From assembly GCA_018822545.1 (NCBI GenBank), contig JAHJKA010000053.1, positions 1 through 55,217 of the forward strand: 55,217 bases of DNA, given 5' to 3'. The notes beneath the pieces are model-generated. The model did not search any database, was not told where the DNA came from, and worked only from the letters and a program-made list of their open reading frames with translations. The stretch comes from Pseudomonadota bacterium. GTDB lineage: Bacteria; Desulfobacterota; Desulfobulbia; Desulfobulbales; SURF-16. Positions 34,255 through 44,109 of the stretch are shown piece by piece (positions within the stretch are counted from its first letter, which is position 1; every line of letters starts with the position of its first letter). The position numbers were made by a program, and so were the translations under genes.

Positions 34255-34877
34255 GGGTCTATGAAATGATGCAAAACGGCGGACCGGTTATGTGGCCGCT
34301 TCTGGCCTGTTCCCTGGTGGTCATGACGGTCATTGGCGAACGGATCCTATTCTGGTTTCAGATAAAGAGAAGGCGGAATCGTCAGCTGCTGGATGAGATC
34401 TTACACTTGGCTGAAAGCGGTGATTGGCAGCAGATTAAGGAGAGAACCAGGAATTGTGATGATCATGTGATTCGGGTGCTTAATGTCGGCATCCTCCATC
34501 GCGAGTACGACATGAGCAAGGCCATGGAGGCCGAGGCCCAGAACATGGTGAAAAAGATGTCCCAGGGTATGACGGTGCTCGACACCATGATTACTGTGGC
34601 CCCGCTTCTGGGCATATTCGGTACGGTTATCGGTATTATATCCTCCTTCAAGATGCTGGGTGCAGGCGGCATCGCCGACCCAAAACTGGTCACCGGCGGC
34701 ATTGCCCAGGCCCTGATCACCACAGCTACGGGTCTTGGTATTTCCATCATCACCGTGTTTCCCTACAACTATTTCAAGAGCAGGATCGAAGACGCTGTCC
34801 ATGTCATGGAAAAATACGCTACCAGCCTGGAGGTGGTTTATCAGAAATTGCGGTCAGGGTCAGAGAATGAAGCTTAG
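34251..34877 (+). CDS. exbB: ExbB/TolQ/MotA-type proton channel subunit (B12 system)
   Basis: 208 residues, with three membrane helices: VMWPLLACSLVVMTVIG, TVLDTMITVAPLLGIFGTVIGI and ALITTATGLGISIITVFPYNYF. It energises TonB with the proton gradient. It is very similar to the second ExbB at 52887, suggesting duplication. Its coding end overlaps exbD by 11 bases. Confidence 0.93.
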   Translation: MRVYEMMQNGGPVMWPLLACSLVVMTVIGERILFWFQIKRRRNRQLLDEILHLAESGDWQQIKERTRNCDDHVIRVLNVGILHREYDMSKAMEAEAQNMVKKMSQGMTVLDTMITVAPLLGIFGTVIGIISSFKMLGAGGIADPKLVTGGIAQALITTATGLGISIITVFPYNYFKSRIEDAVHVMEKYATSLEVVYQKLRSGSENEA

Positions 34878-35298
34878 CCGTAGCAGCCTGGCGCCACCGC
34901 GTATAGAGATGCTGCCCCTTATTGATATTGTCTTTCTCCTGCTGGTCTTTTTCATCTACGCCATGCTCTCCTTGGCTGTCCATCACGGTCAGGCGGTTGA
35001 TCTGCCCCAGTCCGGCAGCGCTACCCTGGAAACACGGGAGGCCATCAGTATCACTATCCAAGCTACTGGCCCGGGCGTGGTTCTCTTTGTCGATGAAGAG
35101 TCGGTCAGCCTGGAATTTCTGAGCGCGAGATTGAAGATGAAAAAAGGAACAAAGCAGGGCGCCCAAGCCCCTGATGTCCAGATATTCTCGGACAAATCGG
35201 TTTCCTACCAAGAGCTGTTCCAGGTGCTGGACAGCGTCAAGCAGGCTGGCCTGATGCGTATCTCCCTGCAGGCTGAAATGGCGGAAACTTCACGATGA
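34867..35298 (+). CDS. exbD: ExbD/TolR-type subunit (B12 system)
   Basis: 143 residues from an ATG at 34867: MKLSRSSLAPPRIEMLPLID, with the membrane helix carrying the proton-path Asp (LPLIDIVFLLLVFFIYAM) at the usual position. The C-terminal periplasmic domain follows. Paralogous to the ExbD at 53498. It overlaps tonB by 4 bases. Confidence 0.92.
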   Translation: MKLSRSSLAPPRIEMLPLIDIVFLLLVFFIYAMLSLAVHHGQAVDLPQSGSATLETREAISITIQATGPGVVLFVDEESVSLEFLSARLKMKKGTKQGAQAPDVQIFSDKSVSYQELFQVLDSVKQAGLMRISLQAEMAETSR

Positions 35299-36035
35299 AG
35301 GGAACCAGGCAACGACTGCTGCCGGCCGGCCTACTGGCTCTAATCCTCCATGGCGCTGCCCTGTCCTGGCAACCGCACCAGGGCCAGCCAACCCTGTCCA
35401 CGCCCCTGCCTGTACAGCGTATCGCTGTGTCTCTGGGGACAAGGCCTGTGACCAAGGAGCCTCCAACGCCAACAAAACAGATAAAGAAGCCCGAAAAAAA
35501 GGAAGCGGTTGTCGCACAAGCTAAACCTAAACCCACGCATCCTGAATCGCCACCAATGGTTCAGCTGACTAGTAAGCCAGCACCGATTGTCCGGGAAATT
35601 ATCCATCAAAAGGCTCAAAGCAAACAGCAAGCACCGAGAGTTGCCTCACCACCTGTGCCGCCGTCTCCCCCTGCAGAAAATAATTCTCGTAAAAATACGG
35701 TTCCACCTCTGGAAATTGAGGTCGGAGATGAACGTAGCAAGGAAAATGCTGCCCATGTCATTCAACAGGCTTCACCCTTGTACCAGGTTAACCCGCCCCC
35801 GAAATACCCACGCTTGGCCCGGCGCCGCAGCCTTGAAGGAGTCGTACTCCTGGAGGCCTTTATTGACGCTGCCGGAGAGGTGGCAGAGCTTAACCTCTTT
35901 ACCTCCAGTGGCCACCCTATCCTGGATCAAGCAGCCCTGAAGGCCGTGCGTCGCTGGCGTTTTAGGGCCGGAACCATTGATGGCAATCGTCATGAGATGT
36001 GGGTTAAGGTCCCGGTACGCTTTCAGTTGCGATAA
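35295..36035 (+). CDS. tonB: TonB-type energy transducer (B12 system)
   Basis: 246 residues: a short N-terminal helix (LLPAGLLALILHGAALSW), a Pro/Lys-rich spacer over about residues 50-150 and the C-terminal domain PPKYPRLARRRSLEGVVLLEAFI, ending AALKAVRRWRFRAGTIDGNRHEMWVKVPVRFQLR. This carries the standard TonB box-binding layout. Paralogous to the TonB at 53926. Confidence 0.93.
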   Translation: MKGTRQRLLPAGLLALILHGAALSWQPHQGQPTLSTPLPVQRIAVSLGTRPVTKEPPTPTKQIKKPEKKEAVVAQAKPKPTHPESPPMVQLTSKPAPIVREIIHQKAQSKQQAPRVASPPVPPSPPAENNSRKNTVPPLEIEVGDERSKENAAHVIQQASPLYQVNPPPKYPRLARRRSLEGVVLLEAFIDAAGEVAELNLFTSSGHPILDQAALKAVRRWRFRAGTIDGNRHEMWVKVPVRFQLR

Positions 36036-36075
36036 ATGAACAGTTTCGGCAAGGGGTGCCTATTGACAATGAGAG

Positions 36076-36951
36076 TCAGGATGTTGCGGAGTGTCCCTTG
36101 CCTTGCTCCACCGAACACCCACAGGCCTCATCCTGCTTGCCACTCATCAAGGGCGTAACAACAAACCGGAAACAGAGGGCGGCCATAGCCCCGCCCAGCA
36201 ATGGCGCCAGGATATAGACCCAGAAAAATCCGCCATGGGGGCCGGGAATGGCAATGGTATCCCAGCCGGATAGCCAGGCCACCAACCTGGGGCCAAGATC
36301 CCGGGCCGGATTGATGCCGCATTGGGTCAAGGGGGCAAAGAGCGCGATGAGCACGGTAACCGTGGCACCGATGAAGACAGGGGCCATGGTCTCGGAAGGC
36401 TTACCGACATTACAACCCTCGGTGAAAGAAAAAATCATAGTGATCAGCAGAAAGGTACCCATTGCCTCCACCAGCATAGCCAGGGATAGAGAAAGTTCAA
36501 ACAGGGTACCATTACCAGGATTAGGGAAATACTCGCCGAACATCATGGCGGTCTTGATTGATTCCGGCCCGCCCCTGGTGATGGCCTGGGCCAACTCATA
36601 CTGGCTGATAACATCGCCAAAGAGGAGGAGGACCGAAGCCCCCGCGATAATACTGCCAACAAGCTGAGCCAGCCAATAACCTGGCAGCAAACGGCTATCC
36701 ATCCTCTTGGCTAAAACCATGGCCAGAGACACAGCCGGATTGAGATGGGCGCAGGAGATGTGGCGGGTGGCGTAGATGGCCAGGGTTACGCCGACACCCC
36801 AGACCACGGCTATCTGCAGGAGACCGCAGAAAGCTCCGAAGAGGACAGCCACTGCTACCGAACCGGTACCGATGAAGACCAGCAGAAAGGTGCCGAAGCA
36901 TTCCCCTAGACACATAGTCAGATACTTTTTACTGTCAATTTTCCCTTTCAT
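36076..36951 (-). CDS. glpF: Aquaglyceroporin (MIP family)
   Basis: 291 residues with both NPA-type motifs (HLNPAVSLAM near residue 70 and GINPARDLGPR near 220) and six membrane helices. The Asp after NPAR is typical of glycerol-conducting GlpF-type channels. The ATG at 36951 overlaps the CMD-family stop as ATGA; a GTG at 36960 is possible. It is convergent with tonB and leaves only about 40 bases between them. Confidence 0.9.
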   Translation of the reverse strand: MKGKIDSKKYLTMCLGECFGTFLLVFIGTGSVAVAVLFGAFCGLLQIAVVWGVGVTLAIYATRHISCAHLNPAVSLAMVLAKRMDSRLLPGYWLAQLVGSIIAGASVLLLFGDVISQYELAQAITRGGPESIKTAMMFGEYFPNPGNGTLFELSLSLAMLVEAMGTFLLITMIFSFTEGCNVGKPSETMAPVFIGATVTVLIALFAPLTQCGINPARDLGPRLVAWLSGWDTIAIPGPHGGFFWVYILAPLLGGAMAALCFRFVVTPLMSGKQDEACGCSVEQGKGHSATS

Positions 36952-37271
36952 TTCTGGCACTCACAGCTGACCTTACCCCTGGCAATCTCCTGCCAGTCGC
37001 CGATCACATCATGGGTCCAGCAGTCATCCACCCCGGCCGCCTCCCGCATGGTGAGGGCAAAGATCCAATTTAATTCCTCCACCGTGGCCCCGGCATCAAG
37101 GGCACCTTTGAAATGCTTGAGCACGCAGGGCTTTGATCGCCCCTTGATGGACAGGGCAAAACAGATGAACTGGTAGGTCTTTTCATCCACCGGTCGCTTA
37201 TCAGCAAGCAGGGTATCCATCTTGGCCAGCATGTCATTAAATTCAGGGAACATTTCAGCAAGCATTCGCAT
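36948..37271 (-). CDS. Carboxymuconolactone decarboxylase (CMD)-family protein
   Basis: About 107 residues: FPEFNDMLAKMDTLL, then SIKGRSKPCVLKHFKGALDAGATVEELN and a C-terminal Cys pair (CECQK). It belongs to the AhpD/CMD superfamily, but the AhpD CxxC pair is not present; a single C-x3-H (CVLKH) is seen. AGG lies upstream of the ATG at 37271. Overlap with the channel gene suggests a small two-gene operon. Confidence 0.8.
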   Translation of the reverse strand: MRMLAEMFPEFNDMLAKMDTLLADKRPVDEKTYQFICFALSIKGRSKPCVLKHFKGALDAGATVEELNWIFALTMREAAGVDDCWTHDVIGDWQEIARGKVSCECQK

Positions 37272-37300
37272 TTTACAATCCTCAGGTAACATTATTATTT

Positions 37301-37927
37301 GGGCTGTCCTAGATAATGAAGATTATTTAGGATAGCCGTATGCGCAAAGGTAGCCTTAGTTAGGCCAAACAAGACAGCGCTCATTGAGCGCTTTGTGGCA
37401 GGCACAACATCACGCACTGCATCTGTATTGGTTGGGGTTAATAAAAACACAGCAGCCTATTATTTCCAACTACTTCAAATGCTCATCTTTAAGGCTGTTT
37501 AAGACGAGACTCCTGCTCTCTGGAGAAGTCGGAGTTGACGGAAGTTATTTTGGCGGTAGAAGTAAGGGCAAAAGAGTCCGAGGTGCTGTCGGTAAAATGC
37601 CTGTTTTTGGCCTATTGAAGCGGGGAGACAAGGTTTACACAAAGATAATACCAGATGCCAAAGCCGCTACTCTTATGCCAATAATGGAGCAACGAATACA
37701 GCCAGATAGCTGTTGTCTATACAGACTGTTTAGCAAGCTATAATGACCTGGATGTTTCTTGCTTTAAGCACTTCCGATGCGGAGATGCAATTGTGTTCCA
37801 AATGATCAATTTCACCTCTATTTAAAAGAATGTGAATGTGGATTTAATAACCCAAAAACGAAAGATCAATTAAATCTGCTAAAAAAATTAGTTAAAACAA
37901 ATATGGGCTAGTTATCTAGGACAGCCC
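37301..37927 (+). mobile_element. Degenerate IS1595/IS1016-type insertion sequence
   Basis: Perfect 16-bp terminal inverted repeats: GGGCTGTCCTAGATAA at 37301-37316 and TTATCTAGGACAGCCC at 37912-37927. Between them is a transposase with frameshifts and an internal deletion. RPNKTALIERFVAGTT and NTAAYYF are in one frame. GEVGVDGSYFGGRSKGKR and VYTKIIPDAKAATLMPI are in another, and DCFASYNDLDVS is in a third. The DDE region near the C-terminus is missing, so it cannot transpose by itself. No clear 8-bp target duplication is visible. Confidence 0.88.
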
Positions 37928-38047
37928 CAACAAAAAGATGCCCATGTAAACGAAATTAAAAACCGTATTACACAGGGGGCTTTGTCTTGTGCAGTACCCC
38001 TGGAGTCAAGTAGGGCCGGCCGCAAGAGCAGTACCAAGAGTCTTGTT

Positions 38048-38851
38048 TCAAGGCAATTTTGGCTTTATGGCCTCAAGGATCTGATCCGCTTTTTTATAGC
38101 CGGACAACACCCGGCCATCCGGCATAATGAGGGTGGGTGTCGAGGAGATGGCGAGTTCATGGGCCAGGGTTATATTTTTATCCACCTGATCATTCTTGCA
38201 GTCTGGAGGCGAAGCCGGCAGGGGTTTGCCGGCCAAACTGTCGCACAGCAAGGAAAGGGCCTGGGCGTTTGAGTCCTGGCCGCTTTTGGCACAAATAATG
38301 GCTTTGGCCTTTTCATAGGCCTTAGGGTGCATGGCCAGGGGGAACATCTTGATAAAAAAGGCGATGTCCTCATGGTGGGCTACAACCTCTGCCATTTCCG
38401 GATGCAGTTTGCGGCAATAGGTACACTCCGGGTCATCAAAGACAATGATCTTGGTGGCCGCCGCCGGGTTGCCGATGATAATGGCGTCAGCAAGGGGGAT
38501 CCGGGAGACATCCACGCGGTTCATCTGAATACTGCTCTGGCGGGTCAGATTTTCGCCGCTCTCCAGGCGGATGATGTTGCCGGTGATCAGGTATTGCTTG
38601 GAAAAATCGAGATAGAGGGGCACCTTGCGGCCCTGATAGAGCGCCTCGATATCCCATAGACCCGGTACCCGGCTCTGTCTGACACCGACAACCTCGTTCA
38701 CCCTGTCCTTCAACAGGATAGCCGCCTCTTCCCGGCTGAGGGCGTGGCAGTCGCGGCAATCTCCGGCCCCACAGCCTCCCTCCTGAAAGGCCAGGGCGGG
38801 TGACGCCATCAGCACGACCAACAAAACGACTATAAATCTCGTAGGGGACAT
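38048..38851 (-). CDS. DsbC/DsbG-like thiol:disulfide isomerase with N-terminal CxxCH
   Basis: 267 residues. The signal peptide ends PALA. A Cys-rich N-terminus (GGCGAGDCRDCHAL) contains CxxCH, a possible heme site or metal cluster. A DsbC-like dimerisation part follows, then a thioredoxin fold with active site CTYC (residue near 140) and the cis-Pro in ISSTPTLIMP. It is probably a periplasmic disulfide isomerase or reductase. AGGTATTTT precedes the ATG. The CxxCH could equally be a metal or redox-active Cys pair. Confidence 0.83.
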   Translation of the reverse strand: MSPTRFIVVLLVVLMASPALAFQEGGCGAGDCRDCHALSREEAAILLKDRVNEVVGVRQSRVPGLWDIEALYQGRKVPLYLDFSKQYLITGNIIRLESGENLTRQSSIQMNRVDVSRIPLADAIIIGNPAAATKIIVFDDPECTYCRKLHPEMAEVVAHHEDIAFFIKMFPLAMHPKAYEKAKAIICAKSGQDSNAQALSLLCDSLAGKPLPASPPDCKNDQVDKNITLAHELAISSTPTLIMPDGRVLSGYKKADQILEAIKPKLP

Positions 38852-38930
38852 AAAATACCTCCGTATTTTTTTTGAGTAGTATCTCCAGCCGCGCCGTGGG
38901 CTCTACTGATCCCGGCGTCTTCCGGCCAGA

Positions 38931-39977
38931 TTATTGAACGACAATCATTTCCGCAGGCCTTGCCACCACCTCGCCGACAATGGCCGTATCCACTACCCCC
39001 CGGCTGACCAAGGCCTTTTGCAGGGCAGACGCCTCCTCCGCGGCCACGGCAATAAGCAGCCCACCGGAGGTCTGGGGATCAAAGAGGATATCCTGCATCC
39101 GTTGCCCCACTCGGTGGCCAAAGGCCACGAATTTCCCCATGAAGCTGCGGTTGTTGTAAGCCCCCACCGGAATCAAGCCCATGGCGGCCCATTCCAAGAT
39201 CTCCGGATGCAGGGGCACCGCCGCCGAGTGGATGTGGACCCCAAGGCCCGAGTCCACCACCATCTCCGCCAGATGGCCCAGAAAGCCGAAGCCGGTAATA
39301 TCGGTACAGGCGCTGACCGCATAATCGGTCATGGTCAAGGCCGCCTCCCGGTTCAGGGTTGCCATGGCCCGGATCAACCGTGCCGTGACCTCGGCACCGG
39401 CCATGCCGGCCTTGATGGCCGTACAGGCGATACCGGTGCCCAGCGGTTTGGTGAGAAGCAGCTTGTCCCCTGCCCGCAGACTTTTTTTGGTGAGAATCCG
39501 CCCGGGATGGATATAACCGGTCACCGACAAGCCGTATTTCAGCTCCGGGTCGTCTACGCTATGGCCGCCAACCAGCACCACCCCGGCGGCCCGCATGGTA
39601 TGCAGGCCGCCCTCAAGCACGGCCCGCAGCACCGAGATATCCAGCCGCTTGGCGGGAAAGGCAACGATATTCATGGCGGTTTTTGGCACCCCGCCCATGG
39701 CATAGATATCACTTAAGGCATTGGCGGCGGCGATCTTACCGAAGGAAAACGGGTCATCAACCATGGGCGGGAAAAAATCCAGGGTCTGGACCAGGGCCAG
39801 CTCGGCCGAGACCCGGTAGACCCCGGCATCGTCAGCCCGCTTAAGGCCCACGATGAGGTTGTCGTCCACCGGCAGATCCAGCCCGCACAAGGCACGATCC
39901 AAAAGAGCGGGGGCCAGCTTGGCAGCACAGCCTGCGCCCTGGACGAGCTGGGTCAGGCGTACCGTGTCACCGGCCAA
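38931..39977 (-). CDS. selD: Selenophosphate synthase (Cys type)
   Basis: 348 residues making selenophosphate from selenide and ATP, the Se donor for Sec-tRNA. The TTG start at 39977 is chosen because AGGAGG lies 9 bases upstream and the resulting length equals E. coli SelD. The active Cys lies in QGAGCAAKLAP (E. coli C17 equivalent), followed by DDAGVYRVS and NALSDIYAMGG. It overlaps the end of the fdhA gene by 11 bases. Its presence supports selenocysteine use in this genome. Confidence 0.94.
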   Translation of the reverse strand: MAGDTVRLTQLVQGAGCAAKLAPALLDRALCGLDLPVDDNLIVGLKRADDAGVYRVSAELALVQTLDFFPPMVDDPFSFGKIAAANALSDIYAMGGVPKTAMNIVAFPAKRLDISVLRAVLEGGLHTMRAAGVVLVGGHSVDDPELKYGLSVTGYIHPGRILTKKSLRAGDKLLLTKPLGTGIACTAIKAGMAGAEVTARLIRAMATLNREAALTMTDYAVSACTDITGFGFLGHLAEMVVDSGLGVHIHSAAVPLHPEILEWAAMGLIPVGAYNNRSFMGKFVAFGHRVGQRMQDILFDPQTSGGLLIAVAAEEASALQKALVSRGVVDTAIVGEVVARPAEMIVVQ

Positions 39978-42900
39978 CGCGTTGTCCTCCTGTGGTGCCG
40001 GTTGCCGGCAGCGGACGGAGATGAACTGCGCAGGCCTTATACTCCGGGGTGCCGGCGATTTCGTCCATGCCGGGGCTGGTGATGGTGTTGACCAATGGCT
40101 CGATAAAATGAAAGGCCGTAAAGACGCTGCCCGGCCGGCTGCGCTCGCTGACCACGGCAGGCAATGCAATAGCACCGCGTCGAGAACGCACCTCCACCAT
40201 CATGCCGGTGATTATTGCCAGCCTGGCCGCGTCTTCGGGATGGATCTCCACGGTCTCCTCGGGGACCAGGCCGACCAGACCGCTGCAGCGCCGGGTCATG
40301 GAGCCATTATTGTAGTGGGCCAGGCGCCGGCCGGTGATCAGGATCAAGGGGTACTCTGCATCCGGCCTCTCCAGGGTCTCGACATTGGCCAGCACCGAAA
40401 AACGGCCCTTGCCCCGGGTAAAGCTTTCGGTGTGGAGAATCGGGGTGCCGGGATGGTTGTTGTCCGGGCAGGGCCAGACCAGGCCGTGGCCGTCCAGGCG
40501 CGGATAGCTCACCCCAGCCAAGATCGGTGCGGTGCGGGCGATCTCCTCCATGACCTGGGCCGGGCAGCTGTACGCCATGGCATACCCCATGGCCTCGGCC
40601 AGGCGACAGGTGATCTGCCAGTCGGGCAGAGCCTCACCCGGCGGCTCCACGGCCTTCCTGATCCGGCGCACTCGGCGTTCGGCGTTGGTAAAGGTGCCGT
40701 CCTTTTCATAAAAACAGGCGGCCGGCAGGACAACATGGGCCATGTGGGCGGTTTCGGTCAGAAAGATATCCTGCACCACCACCATATCCATCTTGGCAAA
40801 GGCCCGTTTCACCGCATGAACATCCCCTTGGGTATGCACGGGGTCATAACCGATGCAATACAGGCCCTTGAAGCGGCCGCGCCGAGCGGCCTCGTACATC
40901 TCCGGTTCAATCAAGCCGGCGGTGGTGGGAAGTTCAGCCCCCCAGATTTCGCTCAGCCGTTGGCGGGCACTGCCATCGGCCACGTCCTGATAGCCGGGAT
41001 AGACATAGGGCAGGGCGCCCATGTCGCAGGAACCCTGCACATTGTTTTGACCGCGCAACGGGCAGATGCCGGCACCGACCCGGCCGATGTTGCCGCTGGC
41101 CAGGGCGATATTGGCAAGCCCCATCACCCCCTGGGTGCCGTTCTGATGCTCGGTGACTCCCAGGCCATACAAAATCATGCCTCGCTTGGTGGCGCAGTAG
41201 AGGCGGGCCGCCTGGCGCACCAAATCCGGGGCGACCTCGGTTTGCGCGGCCATGACCTCGGGCGTATAGTTGCGGACATGATTGCGCACAGTCTCAAGAT
41301 TCTCGGTGCGCGCCTCGATGAACTCTTTGTCCTCTAAGCCCTCATCGAGAATGGCATGGAGCAGGGCATTGAGGAGCAAAACATTGGTCCCCGGCACCAG
41401 CCGCAGCCAAATATCGGCCATGGCGGCCATCTCGGTGCGGCGGGGATCGATGACAATCAAGCGCGCGCCGTTATTCACCGCCCGGCGGACCTTCATGGCC
41501 ACCACCGGATGGGCCTCACTGGTGTTGGAACCGCAGATCAGCAAAACCTCGGCCTTTTCAATGCTGGCCAAGGAGTTGGTTGCCGCCCCCGAGCCCAGGG
41601 CGATGCGCAGGCCGCTCACCGATGGGGCATGGCAGACCCGGGCACAGTTGTCGACATTATTGGTCCCCAGGACCAGGCGCGCGAATTTCTGGGCCACAAA
41701 GTTCACCTCGTTTTCACAACGCGACGAGGAGAGCACCCCGATTCCCTGGGGCCCGGCTTGGGCCAGGGCCTTTTTCAGGCCGGCGGCGGCCAGGGTCAAG
41801 GCCTCCTCCCAACTCGCCTTGCGGAAGGGATCTTGTCTGGTGGCGCGGACAAGGGGCTGGGTCAAGCGTTCACCATGGCGGTAAAAATCAAAGCCAAAGC
41901 GGCCCTTTACGCAGAGATCGCCATAATTGGGAGGCTGGCGAGGGTCAGATTTGACCTCCAGCACAACATTGTTTTTGACGTGAAGATCGATATTGCAGCC
42001 GGTGCCACAATAGGTACAGACACTTGTGACCTGTTGCGCCTCGCCGGGCAACAACGGCAAGGGCAGGCGTTTTTTGAAAAGCGCCCCGGTGGGGCAGGCA
42101 TCGACACAGGCCCCGCAGGACACACAGTTGGCAGCAATGACAGGTGAGATTGTGACGGGTTTCCCTCTCCTCACCTCCCGGTGGATGGTACAGGCGTCAA
42201 ATTCACACGCCCGCTGGCAACGGCCGCAGCCGATACAGCAATTGGCATCCACCACGATAAAGGCATGCCTTTCATTCACGACGGCCCGCGGTCTGGTCAG
42301 GCTGTTTTTCGTCTGTACCTTATAGTCGTTGAGCAGCGGACGAAGATCGCATTTTGCCAGGCCAAGGCAACCGCATTGCAGGCAGCGCTTGGCCTCGCGT
42401 ACCGCCATATCCTCGCTGTAGCCAAGCTCCACCTGGTCAAAATCGCCAAGGCGGCGATCCGGCGGACGGACCGGAATGCTCTCGCGCAGGTGGATGGCGC
42501 GGCCCTCGAAATTGGCCATGTCCACATCCTCGAATTTTCGACCCCGTGTGAAATTGATTCTGCCGTCAGCCGGTTTGGCCAGGGAGCGACCGGTTAACTC
42601 CTCGTGCATGGCCTCAGCGGCCCGACGGCCGCTGTCCACGGCCTGGATGACGCTGCGCGGGCCACTGGCCAGATCGCCACCGGCATAGATCCGGGGGACA
42701 TTGGTCTGCATGGTGGAGGGATGCGACTTAATCGTGCGCTGCGGGGTGAGCGCCAAGCGGGCTTCCAGCTTGCCGTATTCGGCAAAGGCGCCATCGCTCT
42801 CCTGGCCCGGGGCCATAAAGACCGTGTCGCCCTGCCACCACAGGGAAGATCCGGCCATGACAACCGGTTGCCGCCGGCCCTGATCATCCGCCTCACTCAA

Positions 42901-44106
42901 GACAGTGCGGGCCATCTCGACCCGTACCATCTCCCCATGGCGCTCAACCCGGCGGGGCTGGGCCATCATGAGAAACTGCACACCTTCCTTTTCGGCTTCA
43001 GCAATGTCGCGCTGGTGAGCACCCATCTCCGTTTTGGCACGGGGGTACATCACGGTCACCTCTCCGGCCCCGGCCCTGAGGGCGCAACGAGCCGTCTCCA
43101 CCGCAATCCGGCCGCCGCCGATGACCAGGGCCTTGGGTCCGATGGCCGCCTGCCGACCAGCGCGGAGATCTTCCAGGAAGGCCAGGGCATCAAGAGTGCA
43201 TGCAACGCCCGGGAGAACGGTTGGCTGCTGCCCGGCAATACCGGTGGCCAGAAAAACGGCGGCAAAGCCCTGGTCAAGGAGCCCTGCAAGGTCGAAGTCC
43301 CTGCCCCAGCGTTTACCGGTCCGCACATGGACCCCCATATTGATGATGCTTTCCACCTCCCTGTCGATCTCAAGCTCGGGGATCTTGAAGGCGGGGATGG
43401 TGCTCCTGATCATGCCACCCAGCTTTTCCCGGGCCTCGAAGATTGTCACCTCATGACCAAATCTGCGCAGATACCAGGCACAGGACAGACCCGCCGGGCC
43501 GCCACCAACGATGGCCAGACGGTGGCCGCTGGCCTCTCCTGGCAGCACCGGAACAGCGCTGCCTTGGCCATATTCCACGGCAAAGCGCTTGAGATGGTTG
43601 ATGGCAATGGGCTCATCAATCAGCACCCGCCGGCAGCGGCTCTCGCAAAAACGCGGACAGACCCGACAGACAATGCCGGGCAGCGGATTCTGTTCCCGGA
43701 TCAGGCTCAGGGCGGCACCGTATTCCCCTCGGGCGATATGGCTCACATACCCTTGAACATTGATACCGGCCGGGCAGATCAGGTTGCAGGGAGCCTTGCA
43801 ATCCCCGTAATGAGAGGAGGTCAGGGTGCGAAGGCGTTCTTGCCGGTGTTTGGCGATGGCCGGGGCGGAGGTCAGCACCACCATACCGTCCACAGCCGGA
43901 GTTTGGCAGGCCCTGACCGTGGCACCGTCCGCCTCCACCAGGCAGAGGAGGCAGGGCTCGGCGCTGTCCTCGCGGTCTGGCAGGTGACAGAGCCCGGGAA
44001 TCTTAATCCCCAAAGAGGTGGCCGCCTCCTTGATCGTGGTGCCCGGACGGATCCGCACCTGCTGGTTATCGATGATGACGACAATTTTCTGCTGATTATC
44101 CGTCAT
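39967..44106 (-). CDS. fdhA: Multidomain formate dehydrogenase alpha (Cys type) with GltD-like domain
   Basis: 1379 residues: an N-terminal [2Fe-2S]/NuoG-like domain (about 1-100), a cysteine-rich linker, a GltD-like FAD/NAD(P) domain (RLAIVGGGPAGLSCAWYLRRFG, about 190-560), two [4Fe-4S] ferredoxin motifs (CCIGCGRCQRAC, CVSCGACVDAC), the FdhA [4Fe-4S] motif (CTYCGTGC) and the molybdopterin core. The catalytic position reads ARVCHAPSVSG, so it uses Cys, not Sec. FdhA with a GltD part is expected to move electrons to NAD(P) or ferredoxin. It follows mvhD by 3 bases. Confidence 0.9.
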   Translation of the reverse strand: MTDNQQKIVVIIDNQQVRIRPGTTIKEAATSLGIKIPGLCHLPDREDSAEPCLLCLVEADGATVRACQTPAVDGMVVLTSAPAIAKHRQERLRTLTSSHYGDCKAPCNLICPAGINVQGYVSHIARGEYGAALSLIREQNPLPGIVCRVCPRFCESRCRRVLIDEPIAINHLKRFAVEYGQGSAVPVLPGEASGHRLAIVGGGPAGLSCAWYLRRFGHEVTIFEAREKLGGMIRSTIPAFKIPELEIDREVESIINMGVHVRTGKRWGRDFDLAGLLDQGFAAVFLATGIAGQQPTVLPGVACTLDALAFLEDLRAGRQAAIGPKALVIGGGRIAVETARCALRAGAGEVTVMYPRAKTEMGAHQRDIAEAEKEGVQFLMMAQPRRVERHGEMVRVEMARTVLSEADDQGRRQPVVMAGSSLWWQGDTVFMAPGQESDGAFAEYGKLEARLALTPQRTIKSHPSTMQTNVPRIYAGGDLASGPRSVIQAVDSGRRAAEAMHEELTGRSLAKPADGRINFTRGRKFEDVDMANFEGRAIHLRESIPVRPPDRRLGDFDQVELGYSEDMAVREAKRCLQCGCLGLAKCDLRPLLNDYKVQTKNSLTRPRAVVNERHAFIVVDANCCIGCGRCQRACEFDACTIHREVRRGKPVTISPVIAANCVSCGACVDACPTGALFKKRLPLPLLPGEAQQVTSVCTYCGTGCNIDLHVKNNVVLEVKSDPRQPPNYGDLCVKGRFGFDFYRHGERLTQPLVRATRQDPFRKASWEEALTLAAAGLKKALAQAGPQGIGVLSSSRCENEVNFVAQKFARLVLGTNNVDNCARVCHAPSVSGLRIALGSGAATNSLASIEKAEVLLICGSNTSEAHPVVAMKVRRAVNNGARLIVIDPRRTEMAAMADIWLRLVPGTNVLLLNALLHAILDEGLEDKEFIEARTENLETVRNHVRNYTPEVMAAQTEVAPDLVRQAARLYCATKRGMILYGLGVTEHQNGTQGVMGLANIALASGNIGRVGAGICPLRGQNNVQGSCDMGALPYVYPGYQDVADGSARQRLSEIWGAELPTTAGLIEPEMYEAARRGRFKGLYCIGYDPVHTQGDVHAVKRAFAKMDMVVVQDIFLTETAHMAHVVLPAACFYEKDGTFTNAERRVRRIRKAVEPPGEALPDWQITCRLAEAMGYAMAYSCPAQVMEEIARTAPILAGVSYPRLDGHGLVWPCPDNNHPGTPILHTESFTRGKGRFSVLANVETLERPDAEYPLILITGRRLAHYNNGSMTRRCSGLVGLVPEETVEIHPEDAARLAIITGMMVEVRSRRGAIALPAVVSERSRPGSVFTAFHFIEPLVNTITSPGMDEIAGTPEYKACAVHLRPLPATGTTGGQRVGR

Positions 44107-44109
44107 GAT

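Noticed and set aside
39978..40175. N-terminal extension of SelD in the same frame
   Set aside because: It overlaps the true FdhA C-terminus on the same strand in another frame; the TTG at 39977 gives the normal SelD length and has AGGAGG.
39853..41337. Long plus-strand open frames across the fdhA and hdrA genes (for example 39853-41337, 42604-44115, 45846-46919)
   Set aside because: They are antisense to high-GC genes with unmistakable motifs and have no domain signature or ribosome site.
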